Below, one piece after another: positions 43,813 through 52,017 of a DNA stretch of 64,000 nucleotides. The position numbers and the translations under genes were made by a program. How positions within the stretch are numbered: the first letter of the stretch is position 1; each line of letters opens with the position of its first letter. The notes under the pieces are model-generated. The model was not told where the DNA came from and searched no databases. It worked only from the letters and a program-made list of their open reading frames with translations. This DNA is from Thalassospira povalilytica (GTDB lineage: Bacteria; Pseudomonadota; Alphaproteobacteria; Rhodospirillales; Thalassospiraceae). The stretch is taken from contig NZ_PGTS01000001.1 in NCBI RefSeq assembly GCF_002844235.1, positions 186,001 to 250,000 of the forward strand, written 5' to 3'.

Positions 43813-45768
43813 TTATCGGGTATTTTGATTTTCCGGTGCGGCAAAGTCACGGCGATCGATTTTGAATTTCTTGATACGGGACGCCAGCGTTGTCGGTTTG
43901 ATATCAAGAAGTGCCGCGGCTCCGTCCGGGCCAAAAATCTTGCCCTGCGTCTGTCTTAGGGCATGGGTGATATTGTCATATTCGGTTTGTTGCATTTCAG
44001 CGCGCGTCAAAATGGTCCGGGCGGGCTGGGTATCCCGATCAGCTTTGGACGCGGGGGATGGTTTTTTGCCGTCCCGGGTGCTGAAATCGGGAAGATCGAA
44101 ATGCAATTTACCGTCATGGGCCAAGATGGCAGCGCGTTCAATCACGTTTTCAAGTTCGCGGGCATTTCCGGGCCAGCCATAATTTTGCAAAACATGAACC
44201 TGTCCCTTGGTCAGGGTGGGTTGGGCAATGTTCAGGCGCTGGCAGATATTGCGCAGGAAATGCGCGGCCAGCGGCGGAATGTCGTCTGGCCGTTCACGAA
44301 GCGGTCGACATTCAATCGGAAACACATTGAGGCGGAAATAAAGGTCCTCGCGAAACCGCCCCTGACGGACTTCTTCCTTAAGGTCGCGGTTGGTGGCGGC
44401 AATCAGGCGGACATTGACCTCGCGTGTGCGTTCTTCGCCGATACGCTCAAACTTCTGATCTTGCAGAACCCGCAAAAGCTTGCCCTGAAGTTCCAGCGGG
44501 ATTTCACCAACCTCATCTAGGAACAGGGTGCCGCCATCGGCCAGTTCAAAGCGCCCGACACGGTCGCGAATGGCGCCGGTAAAGGCCCCGCGCACATGCC
44601 CGAAAAATTCGCTTTCAAACAGTTCATGGGGGATGGCCGCACAATTCACGCGCACCAGAACGCGATCAGATCGTGTGCTGGCCTGATGGATGGCGCGCGC
44701 GATCAATTCCTTGCCGGTGCCGGATTCCCCGGTGATCAGAACGTTGGCGTCAGTCGGTGCAACCAGATCAATCTGTTTGAGCGCGCCTTGAATGGCATCC
44801 GATTGCCCGATGATTTCATGGTGATTGTTGGTCGACAGGATTTCTTCCTGAAGATAGGCATTTTCAAGTTCAAGCCGTTCACGAAGACGGTCGACCTCGG
44901 CAAGGGCGGCGTGCAGTTTTTCTTCGGCGATTTTGCGTTCGGTAATGTCTCGAAACACGATCACTGCCCCGATGACCAGACCATGGTCGCGAATGGGGGT
45001 GGATGTGTATTCGACCCGGATCGGTTTGCCATCGCTGCGCCAGAAGACTTCATCATCAACCCGTCTTACGATGCCCTCGCGGAATGCATTGTAAATCGGG
45101 CAGTGCTCGGCGTGATAGGGTTCGCCATCAACATGGGAATGGTGGATGATCGAATGGATTTCCTTGCCCACAAGTTCCTCGGCGGTCCAGCCCAACATGC
45201 GTTCGGCCGCCGGATTGACAAAGGTGGTTACCCCGTCCGAATTCACGCCGTAAATGCCTTCGCCGGCCGCGCCCAGGATCAGCTGGTTCTCGCGTTCGAT
45301 CTCGCGGAAAAACCGTTCGGCGCGTCGCCATTCGGCAATACCTTCGCGCAGGTAATCGTCGGCCTCGGAGTCAACATCCCGGCGGTGGCGGGCATCAAGA
45401 TCCGATATCGTTACCGTAAGATATTCTTCATCGCCTAGCGTGATGGCGCGGGCTTCGTGTTCTAGTTTCAGTTGGGTGCCGTCCGGCCGGCTCAGGTCCA
45501 GTCCGCGGGTCCAGGAAAATCCGTGATAAAGGGCGGCTTCGCTGAACACGACAAGGCTTGGCACCTGTCCCTTGTGCAGGGCGCTCATTTTCAGGGATAT
45601 GAGGGCGTCTATGCTGCGGCCCAGCAATTTTGCCGCCGCCTCATTGGCGAACACGATGCTGTCGGTTTTGGGGTGAACCAGAATTGTCGGATGCGTATGC
45701 GCCAAAAGAGCCTGCAGATGGAGCGGCTCCAAAGACGTTGAAACAGATTGGTTTACGTCATGGTTCAT
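43813..45768 (-). CDS. cynF: Sigma-54-dependent regulator with PAS domains, CynF-like
   Basis: This bacterial enhancer-binding protein of 651 residues has two PAS regions (about 25-130 and 165-285, the second ending [17 protein letters not shown]), a coiled linker, and an AAA+ domain with Walker A GESGTGKE, the sigma-54-contacting GAFTGA loop, Walker [13 protein letters not shown] and arginine-finger region [14 protein letters not shown] Fis-type HTH ends the protein. It is divergent from cynABDS, and three matching palindromes sit upstream of a sigma-54 promoter between them. A Fis-like regulator called CynF heads the cyn cluster in Pseudomonas; the name here rests on this context. Confidence 0.88.
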   Translation of the reverse strand: MNHDVNQSVSTSLEPLHLQALLAHTHPTILVHPKTDSIVFANEAAAKLLGRSIDALISLKMSALHKGQVPSLVVFSEAALYHGFSWTRGLDLSRPDGTQLKLEHEARAITLGDEEYLTVTISDLDARHRRDVDSEADDYLREGIAEWRRAERFFREIERENQLILGAAGEGIYGVNSDGVTTFVNPAAERMLGWTAEELVGKEIHSIIHHSHVDGEPYHAEHCPIYNAFREGIVRRVDDEVFWRSDGKPIRVEYTSTPIRDHGLVIGAVIVFRDITERKIAEEKLHAALAEVDRLRERLELENAYLQEEILSTNNHHEIIGQSDAIQGALKQIDLVAPTDANVLITGESGTGKELIARAIHQASTRSDRVLVRVNCAAIPHELFESEFFGHVRGAFTGAIRDRVGRFELADGGTLFLDEVGEIPLELQGKLLRVLQDQKFERIGEERTREVNVRLIAATNRDLKEEVRQGRFREDLYFRLNVFPIECRPLRERPDDIPPLAAHFLRNICQRLNIAQPTLTKGQVHVLQNYGWPGNARELENVIERAAILAHDGKLHFDLPDFSTRDGKKPSPASKADRDTQPARTILTRAEMQQTEYDNITHALRQTQGKIFGPDGAAALLDIKPTTLASRIKKFKIDRRDFAAPENQNTR

Positions 45769-45778
45769 ACGAATTTCC

Positions 45779-45831
45779 TACGATAATTCGTAATTATGGT
45801 TACGAATTATCGTAAATTACGATTTTTCGTA
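45779..45831. promoter_or_regulatory. Three TACGA-N4-TCGTA activator sites upstream of the cyn promoter
   Basis: Three perfect inverted repeats of the form TACGA-N4-TCGTA occur at 45779-45792, 45801-45814 and 45818-45831. The first two also form the arms of a larger 15-bp perfect inverted repeat with a 6-bp spacer. They lie about 100-145 bp upstream of the predicted cyn start site, the normal distance for sigma-54 enhancer sites, and immediately upstream of the cynF start. Confidence 0.85.
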
Positions 45832-45901
45832 TATGTGAAGACTGCCTGTCATCATCCCCTGAGTCCAGCATTTTCAACGAAAATTCCGCATTGCAGCAAA
45901 C

Positions 45902-45917
45902 TGGCACGACGGTTGCT
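45902..45917 (+). promoter_or_regulatory. Sigma-54 promoter of cynABDS
   Basis: TGGCACG-N4-TTGCT matches the sigma-54 consensus exactly, with the invariant GG and GC dinucleotides at -24 and -12. Transcription would start near 45928, about 55 bp before the cynA start codon. Confidence 0.88.
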
Positions 45918-45983
45918 CTTATCCTGACTGAATGTCTGGTGCTGTTCTGATCTGGACAGCGAAACAACACAGGGGGTGATCAA

Positions 45984-47432
45984 ATGTCAGTTAAAAGTCT
46001 GGGCGATCCATTTAGCGGTGATACCGACCTGCGGCACAGCAAATCGTGCGGTTGTGATATGTGCGCGTCAAAGGGCGGGCATCACCAATCGGATCATGAT
46101 CATGGTGTAAAGCACGATCTGTCGACGATGCCTGCTCATAGCGATATGGCGGCAAAGACACCGGAAAGCAGCGAAGAAATCCTTGATCGCGCCATCGACA
46201 GCGCGATTGTCCGTTCGGTTTTCGGTCACAACGAAATTTCACGTCGTTCCTTTGCCAAGATGGTTGGCGGCAGCACCATGATGGCGGCATTGGCATCGGT
46301 ATTGCCAATCGACAAGGTCAAGGCAGCCATCCTTGATGATCTGGGGACACCGGAAAAGTCGAAGCTCAATATCGGCTTTGTGCCGATCACCTGTGCCACG
46401 CCGATCATCATGGCGCAGCCGATGGGCTTCTATGAAAAATACGGTCTTGATGTTGATGTCATCAAAACCGCGGGCTGGGCGGTGGCCCGCGACAAGTCGC
46501 TGAACAATGAATATGACGCGTCGCACATGCTGACCCCGATGCCGCTGGCCATTTCGATGGGGGCGGGTTCAACCGCGACCCCGTTCCTGATGCCGGCTGT
46601 TGAAAACATCAATGGCCAGGCCATCGTTCTGCACAATGACCATCTGGATAAGCGCGATCCGAGACAGTGGAAAGGCTTCAAGTTTGGTGTGCCGTTCGAA
46701 TATTCGATGCACAACTTCCTGCTGCGTTATTATGTCGCTGAACATGGTCTGGACCCGGATAAGGACATCCAGATCCGCGTTGTTCCGCCGCCCGAGATGG
46801 TGGCAAACCTGCGTGCCGGTAACCTTGACGGGTATCTGTCACCCGATCCGTTTAACCAGCGTGCGGTATGGGAAAAAATCGGCTTCCTGCACACCCTGAC
46901 CAAAGATATCTGGGAAGGTCATCCGTGCTGTGCATTTGCCTGTTCCAAGGCCTTTTCCGAAGAACTGCCGAATACCTATGGCGCGCTTTTGAAATCCATT
47001 GTGGATGCGACCCAATACGCGGCCAAGCCCGAAAACCGCAAGGAAATTTCGGCGGCGATTGCCCCGGCCAACTATCTGAACCAGCCGGTTCCAGTCATTG
47101 AACAGGTCCTGACCGGACGTTATGCCGATGGTCTGGGCGAAGTTAAAAACGTCCCTGATCGCATCGATTTCGATCCGTTCCCGTGGCATTCGATGGGGGT
47201 GTGGATTCTGACCCAGATGAAGCGCTGGGGCTATATCGAAGGCGATATCGATTACAAGAAAATCGCCGAGGAAGTCTATGTCGCGACCGATTGTGCCAAG
47301 GTGATGAAAGACCTTGGATATGAGGCCCCGACTTCGACCTATAAGTCCTATACCATCATGGGCAAGACCTTTGATCCCGATCAGCCCGAAGCCTATGTCA
47401 ACAGCTTTGCGATTGGCAAAGGGGTAAGCTGA
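45984..47432 (+). CDS. cynA: Cyanate ABC transporter substrate-binding protein (CmpA/NrtA family)
   Basis: This binding protein of 482 residues belongs to the CmpA/NrtA family of nitrate, bicarbonate and cyanate receptors. A Tat-type motif (SRRSFAKM) appears only near residue 85, preceded by an unusual Cys/His-rich region (SCGCDMC, then GGHHQSDHDHG). The ligand domain runs from SKLNIGFVPITCATPIIMAQPMGFYEKYGL onward. Its role as the cyanate receptor rests on the adjacent permease, ATPase and cynS and on the sigma-54 promoter directly upstream. The permease start lies 1 bp after its stop. Confidence 0.87.
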   Translation: MSVKSLGDPFSGDTDLRHSKSCGCDMCASKGGHHQSDHDHGVKHDLSTMPAHSDMAAKTPESSEEILDRAIDSAIVRSVFGHNEISRRSFAKMVGGSTMMAALASVLPIDKVKAAILDDLGTPEKSKLNIGFVPITCATPIIMAQPMGFYEKYGLDVDVIKTAGWAVARDKSLNNEYDASHMLTPMPLAISMGAGSTATPFLMPAVENINGQAIVLHNDHLDKRDPRQWKGFKFGVPFEYSMHNFLLRYYVAEHGLDPDKDIQIRVVPPPEMVANLRAGNLDGYLSPDPFNQRAVWEKIGFLHTLTKDIWEGHPCCAFACSKAFSEELPNTYGALLKSIVDATQYAAKPENRKEISAAIAPANYLNQPVPVIEQVLTGRYADGLGEVKNVPDRIDFDPFPWHSMGVWILTQMKRWGYIEGDIDYKKIAEEVYVATDCAKVMKDLGYEAPTSTYKSYTIMGKTFDPDQPEAYVNSFAIGKGVS

Positions 47433-47433
47433 C

Positions 47434-48264
47434 ATGCTGGCATCGTTGAATGCCAGGGCTTTGGTTTTGTCACTCGTGCTATTGGCGGTCTTCCTTGGCC
47501 TTTGGGAGGCCGCCAGCCCGAAACAGAACATTTCTGGCGAACTGACAGAATATGAACTTCTGATGGGTGGGGCAGAACCCAAGGCGGCCGTGCCGCCACC
47601 CTCGGCAGTGATCGGCAAGGCATGGGAAGAACTTCGCAATCCTTTCTATGATGCAGGCCCCAACGACAAGGGGATCGGCATCCAGATCGGCTATTCGCTT
47701 TATCGGGTTCTTTCGGGATATTTCCTTGCTGCGGCGCTGGCCATTCCGGTCGGGTTCCTGATCGGAATGTCGCCCCTGATGTATAAGGCGCTTGATCCGT
47801 TTATTCAGGTGCTAAGACCGATTTCCCCGCTGGCGTGGATGCCTTTGGCCCTGTTTGTCATTCAGGACAGTCAGGCATCGGCAATCTTTGTCATATTCAT
47901 CTGTTCGATCTGGCCGATGCTGATCAATACGGCATTCGGTGTGGCCGGGGTGCGCAAGGACTGGGTCAATGTGGCGCGAACCCACGAACTGGGTCCTTTC
48001 AAAACCGCATGGATCGTCATCCTGCCCGCTGCGGCACCAACCATTTTGACCGGAATGCGCATTTCCATCGGGATTGCCTGGCTGGTGATTGTCGCTGCCG
48101 AGATGCTCGTGGGCGGTACCGGCATTGGCTACTACGTCTGGAATGAATGGAACAACCTTGATCTGACCAGTGTGGTGTTCTCGATCCTGATGATCGGGGT
48201 TGTCGGCATGTTGCTTGATACGGCCTTCGCCTATTGCGCACGCCTTGTGCAGTACCAGGAATAA
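47434..48264 (+). CDS. cynB: Cyanate ABC transporter permease (NrtB family)
   Basis: This inner-membrane ABC permease of 276 residues has an N-terminal TM ([20 protein letters not shown]), then several TM segments and the ABC-interaction EAA-type loop ([44 protein letters not shown]). It belongs to the NrtB/SsuC/TauC group. The gene lies between cynA and cynD with almost no spacing. Confidence 0.88.
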   Translation: MLASLNARALVLSLVLLAVFLGLWEAASPKQNISGELTEYELLMGGAEPKAAVPPPSAVIGKAWEELRNPFYDAGPNDKGIGIQIGYSLYRVLSGYFLAAALAIPVGFLIGMSPLMYKALDPFIQVLRPISPLAWMPLALFVIQDSQASAIFVIFICSIWPMLINTAFGVAGVRKDWVNVARTHELGPFKTAWIVILPAAAPTILTGMRISIGIAWLVIVAAEMLVGGTGIGYYVWNEWNNLDLTSVVFSILMIGVVGMLLDTAFAYCARLVQYQE

Positions 48265-48275
48265 GGAGACCAGAT

Positions 48276-49202
48276 ATGTCGACACCATTCCTGAGTGTTC
48301 AAAACCTTACCAAACGTTTTCAGGCCCCCAAGGGTGGCGAAAGCCTGACGGTATTTGAAAACGTCAATCTCGGGATCGAGAAGGGCGAGTTTGTTTGCAT
48401 CATCGGTCATTCCGGCTGTGGCAAATCAACCATCCTGAACATTCTTGCGGGGCTTGATGAACCAAGCGACGGCGCGGTCATCATGAATGGCAAGGAAGTT
48501 TCCGGGCCCAGTCTGGATCGCGGGATCGTGTTTCAGAACTATTCCCTGCTGCCATGGTTGTCCGCGCTCAAGAACGTCACTTTTGCCGTTCAGGCGCGCT
48601 ACAAATCCTGGAGCAAAAAGCAGGTTCACGATCATTCGATGAAATATCTCGAAATGGTCGGTCTTGCGGGCGGGGCGGAATTGCGCAAGCCATCGCAACT
48701 GTCTGGCGGGATGCGTCAGCGTGTATCGATTGCACGTGCCTTTGCCATTCAGCCGGAACTGCTTTTGCTCGATGAGCCGTTCGGCGCACTTGATGCGCTG
48801 ACCCGTGGCAGCATCCAGGACGAGTTGATCCGCATCTGGTCGGGATCGGACCAGACGGTCTTTATGATCACCCATGATGTTGATGAAGCCATCCTGCTTG
48901 CGGACCGCATTTTGTTGATGACCAACGGTCCCTATGCCCGGGTTGCCGAGTCCGTTCAGGTCGAAATCGAACGACCGCGTGAACGGGCCAACATTATCCA
49001 TCATCCCGACTATTACGACATCCGCAATCACCTGGTGGAGTTCCTGGCCACACGGTCGCGCGAACTTGCCGGGAAACAGGACGATGATGCGAATTCCGCA
49101 CCAAAAGTCGTCCGGTTCGGGGCAAATGCCGGGGCGGAAATCTCATCAGAAACAGGCAGCAAGTCCGGCACGCGCAAGCGTGCGGTCAATCGTGCCGATT
49201 AA
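48276..49202 (+). CDS. cynD: Cyanate ABC transporter ATP-binding protein (NrtD family)
   Basis: This is the ATPase subunit of the transporter, 308 residues. Walker A is GHSGCGKST, the signature [14 protein letters not shown], Walker [13 protein letters not shown] and the H-loop [10 protein letters not shown]. About 50 low-complexity residues follow the ATPase core. The ATG at 48276 follows AAGGAG; the open frame to 48234 overlaps cynB and is unlikely. Confidence 0.9.
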   Translation: MSTPFLSVQNLTKRFQAPKGGESLTVFENVNLGIEKGEFVCIIGHSGCGKSTILNILAGLDEPSDGAVIMNGKEVSGPSLDRGIVFQNYSLLPWLSALKNVTFAVQARYKSWSKKQVHDHSMKYLEMVGLAGGAELRKPSQLSGGMRQRVSIARAFAIQPELLLLDEPFGALDALTRGSIQDELIRIWSGSDQTVFMITHDVDEAILLADRILLMTNGPYARVAESVQVEIERPRERANIIHHPDYYDIRNHLVEFLATRSRELAGKQDDDANSAPKVVRFGANAGAEISSETGSKSGTRKRAVNRAD

Positions 49203-49239
49203 TCAAAACAACGTGCTGTATCAGAAGTGGAGAAAACCC

Positions 49240-49680
49240 ATGAAAAAAGCTGACGTCAAAGAACTCATTCTCGAAGCCAAAAAGGCCAAAGGGCTCGGTT
49301 GGGAAGAGATCGCAAGCAAGATCGGTATGTCCCCGGTTTGGACAACTTCCGTGTGCTTTGGCATGAATTCGGCGCCAAAGGACAAGGCCGACATGCTGGT
49401 TGCCCTGTTTGACCTGCCGCCCGAAGCATCGGCTGTCATTCAGGAATGCCCGATGAAAATCTGGGACCAGGCGGTCCCGACCGATCCGGCCATCTATCGT
49501 CTGTATGAAATCGTTGGTGTTTACGGCGAAACCATCAAGGAAATCATCCACGAGAAATTCGGCGACGGCATCATGAGTGCGATCGATTACGAAATGTATA
49601 TCGAACGCAAGGAAGACCCGAAAGGTGACCGTGTCGTGATTACCCTGGATGGCAAGTTCCTGAAATACCGCGCCTGGTAA
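49240..49680 (+). CDS. cynS: Cyanate hydratase (cyanase)
   Basis: CynS decomposes cyanate with bicarbonate to ammonia and CO2 via carbamate, giving nitrogen and detoxifying cyanate. The 146-residue protein has an N-terminal helical domain (MKKADVKELILEAKKAKGLGWEEIASKIGMS) and the catalytic C-terminal half with Arg, Glu and Ser residues in AIYRLYEIVGVYGETIKEIIHEKFGDGIMSAIDYEMYIERKEDPKGDRV. The ATG at 49240 is preferred; a longer frame runs back into cynD. It is the last gene of the cyn operon, 37 bp after cynD. Confidence 0.96.
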   Translation: MKKADVKELILEAKKAKGLGWEEIASKIGMSPVWTTSVCFGMNSAPKDKADMLVALFDLPPEASAVIQECPMKIWDQAVPTDPAIYRLYEIVGVYGETIKEIIHEKFGDGIMSAIDYEMYIERKEDPKGDRVVITLDGKFLKYRAW

Positions 49681-49921
49681 GGATATCTTCCGGTGTGAAA
49701 TTAATTGGCGGTACCGATGGGGTTGATCATCGAATGCCGCAGTCCGGTCAGGCCCGTTTGCATGCGCATTCGGGCCTGCTCCGTATGAGCGTGGTGAAAG
49801 TCTTGTCGGATGCTACTGGCGAAAAGGATGCGATCTGCTAAATCCTGAAGATATGTAATTGCCTGTATGCAATGCCTGATTTGGTTTTGCGTATCGGCCA
49901 AACAACAAGGATCAAATTCAG

Positions 49922-50626
49922 ATGGCTGACCTTTCCGCATTCGACATTACCAAACGCTGGCCGGCAAAGAACCCCGATATTCTGCAGCTTTATTCATTCC
50001 CGACCCCCAACGGGGTAAAGGTTTCGATCATGCTCGAAGAAATCGGTCTTCCCTATGAAGCCCACACCATCAAAATCGGTGAAGACGAAACCTGGACCCC
50101 GGAATTTCTGTCGCTTAACCCGAATGGCAAAATCCCCGCCATTCTTGATCCGAACGGCCCGGATGGAAAACCGTTCGGGCTTTTTGAATCCGGGGCGATC
50201 TTGCAATATCTTGCCGAAAAATCCGGAAAGCTGTTGCCTGCTGATCCGGCGCGGCGGATGGAAACCATCCAGTGGGTCTATTTCCAGATGGCCGGACTGG
50301 GCCCGATTTTCGGGCAGCTTGGCTTTTTCCATAAATTTGCCGGCAAAGAGATCGAAGATAAACGCCCGCTGACCCGTTATGTGAATGAATCCAAACGGCT
50401 TTTGGGCGTTCTAGAAACCCGTCTTGACGGGCGCGACTGGATTATGGGCGATGAATATACCATTGCCGATATCGCAATCCTTGGCTGGGTCCGCAATCTG
50501 ATCGGATTTTACGAGGCAGGTGATCTGGTGGCTTATGACACGCTCAAAAACGTACCGGCATGGCTTGAACACGGTCTTGCGCGGCCCGCTGTTCAGCGCG
50601 GTCTTGATATTCCGGCACGGCCATAA
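49922..50626 (+). CDS. Glutathione S-transferase family protein (YfcG/YghU-like)
   Basis: This 234-residue protein has a thioredoxin-like N-terminal domain (LQLYSFPTPNGVKVSIMLEEIGLPYEAH), the NPNGKIPAI motif with cis-Pro, ESGAILQYLAEK for glutathione binding, and an all-helical C-terminal domain with the YTIADIAILGWV capping motif. The TPNG sequence where the catalytic residue would be resembles YfcG-type disulfide-bond oxidoreductases. It starts about 240 bp after cynS in a gap where I saw no terminator or other gene. Confidence 0.9.
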   Translation: MADLSAFDITKRWPAKNPDILQLYSFPTPNGVKVSIMLEEIGLPYEAHTIKIGEDETWTPEFLSLNPNGKIPAILDPNGPDGKPFGLFESGAILQYLAEKSGKLLPADPARRMETIQWVYFQMAGLGPIFGQLGFFHKFAGKEIEDKRPLTRYVNESKRLLGVLETRLDGRDWIMGDEYTIADIAILGWVRNLIGFYEAGDLVAYDTLKNVPAWLEHGLARPAVQRGLDIPARP

Positions 50627-50754
50627 GGTCCGGGTTGCCTGAACAGGCTCAAAATTGACCGGATGGTCAGAAATGCTTTCCATCCGGTCCGGCTATCATT
50701 AATTAGGGGACGATACTATTCGTTACGCCACCACTGAACCCAAGAGATTGATTA

Positions 50755-51921
50755 ATGACCAGCCGCATCAAGGACGCAGCACTTGCCGCCCAGATCAATG
50801 ACGAAACGCTTGCATGGCGCGAAGTCATCTGTCCGGTAACGGCGAAATACGGAAACTATGTCGCCAAGCGTGACTTGCGCGACAAGACCATCGTCAGCTT
50901 CCAGCACGTTCTTGAAGACACCATTCCCACATTGCTGCCGTTTGTGAAGGCGGGTGCGAAGGTCAAGGTCGGGGCATGTAACCCCGATAGTACCGATGAC
51001 GTTGCCGCCGCATACCTTGCTGCGAACGGGGTAGAGGTCCATGCCTTTTCGGGCATGACACCCGAAGAATATGCCAAAAGCATCGATATCCTGTCGTCCG
51101 AGCCAGCCGACATTGTCGCTGACATGGGTGGGGAGCTGATCGAGGCTTTTGTCAAAAAAGGTCATAAGGTCGACGGTGCGCTTGAAGCCACGACGACGGG
51201 TGTTCACCGCGTTGAAAAGCTTGATTATTCATTCCCGGTCTTTAACTGGAACGACATCGCGATCAAGGATCGCCTGCATAACCGACATCACGTGGCACAG
51301 GAAATGTGGCCGGTCTTTTCCAATGTAACCGGTCTGGCGCTTTATGGTCGTTCGGTTCTGGTGATCGGGTTCGGGCCGGTGGGGCGCGGTGTTGCCGAAC
51401 GTGCGCGCAATCTTGGTGCGGTGGTCTCGGTTGCCGAACGCGATCCGGTGCGCGCCCTTGAAGCCCAGCATCACGGATGCCGTGTCGTCAGCCTTGAAGA
51501 CGGCATCAAGGAATGCGCGATCATTGTGACCGCAACCGGTCTTTCGGGCATTCTGGGTGAAAACCAGATCAAGCAGGCCCGCCGCGGTGCCATTCTGGTT
51601 AATGTCGGTCATTCCAATACCGAGATCGATGTGGCATGGCTCGATACCCAGAAAAGCACCAAAATGCGCCGCTATATCGAAAAATTCGAATTCGATAACA
51701 GCCGCGAAGTGTATTTGCTTAACCGCGGCAGTCTTTTGAACCTGGCACCGGGCATGGGTGGTTCGGGCAAGGATCTGTTCGATCCGTTTTCCGCAATTCT
51801 GATCCGTGGAATTGACTGGTTGGCATCGGGCGGGGCCAATGCGTTCAAACCGGGATTTTATGATTACCCGGCCGAGATCGAACGCGAAATCGCCGAGGCG
51901 ATCCTGCATTCGCACAGTTGA
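50755..51921 (+). CDS. Divergent S-adenosylhomocysteine-hydrolase-like protein
   Basis: This 388-residue NAD-binding protein aligns by eye with S-adenosylhomocysteine hydrolase: CNPDSTDDVAAAYL, EATTTGVHRVEKLD, NWNDIAIKDRLHN, Rossmann GRSVLVIGFGPVGRGVAERARNLGA and C-terminal KPGFYDYP. It is about 50-80 residues shorter than usual, and most catalytic residues appear changed: EETTTG becomes EATTTG, the SKFDN Lys/Asp pair becomes Arg/His, and the HMT Thr becomes Leu. It is unlikely to be a normal hydrolase and may act on a different nucleoside thioether or be regulatory. It follows a GST gene on the same strand. Confidence 0.75.
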   Translation: MTSRIKDAALAAQINDETLAWREVICPVTAKYGNYVAKRDLRDKTIVSFQHVLEDTIPTLLPFVKAGAKVKVGACNPDSTDDVAAAYLAANGVEVHAFSGMTPEEYAKSIDILSSEPADIVADMGGELIEAFVKKGHKVDGALEATTTGVHRVEKLDYSFPVFNWNDIAIKDRLHNRHHVAQEMWPVFSNVTGLALYGRSVLVIGFGPVGRGVAERARNLGAVVSVAERDPVRALEAQHHGCRVVSLEDGIKECAIIVTATGLSGILGENQIKQARRGAILVNVGHSNTEIDVAWLDTQKSTKMRRYIEKFEFDNSREVYLLNRGSLLNLAPGMGGSGKDLFDPFSAILIRGIDWLASGGANAFKPGFYDYPAEIEREIAEAILHSHS

Positions 51922-51942
51922 CGGCGGCACGCCCTTGCAAGG

Positions 51943-51958
51943 ATGTTAGCGCTAACAT
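51943..51958. promoter_or_regulatory. LacI-type palindrome in a convergent intergenic region
   Basis: ATGTTAGCGCTAACAT is a perfect 16-bp palindrome with the central CG pair typical of LacI/GalR-family operators. It lies after the SAHH-like gene and directly before its terminator, not upstream of any gene in the window, so its role is unclear. Confidence 0.5.
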
Positions 51959-51959
51959 T

Positions 51960-51996
51960 AAAGCCCCCGGCCATTTATTGGTCGGGGGCTTTTTTA
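51960..51996 (+). terminator. Intrinsic terminator of the SAHH-like gene
   Basis: A stem of AAAGCCCCCGGCC pairing with GGTCGGGGGCTTT (one G:T pair) and a 7-nt loop is followed by TTTTTTA. It begins 39 bp after the stop codon. Confidence 0.85.
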
Positions 51997-52017
51997 TAGT
52001 TTGCTCGGTCCAAAGGG

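Noticed and set aside
49681-49921. A terminator or small gene after cynS
   Set aside because: I found no stem with T-run and no plausible short coding frame; the gap seems empty.
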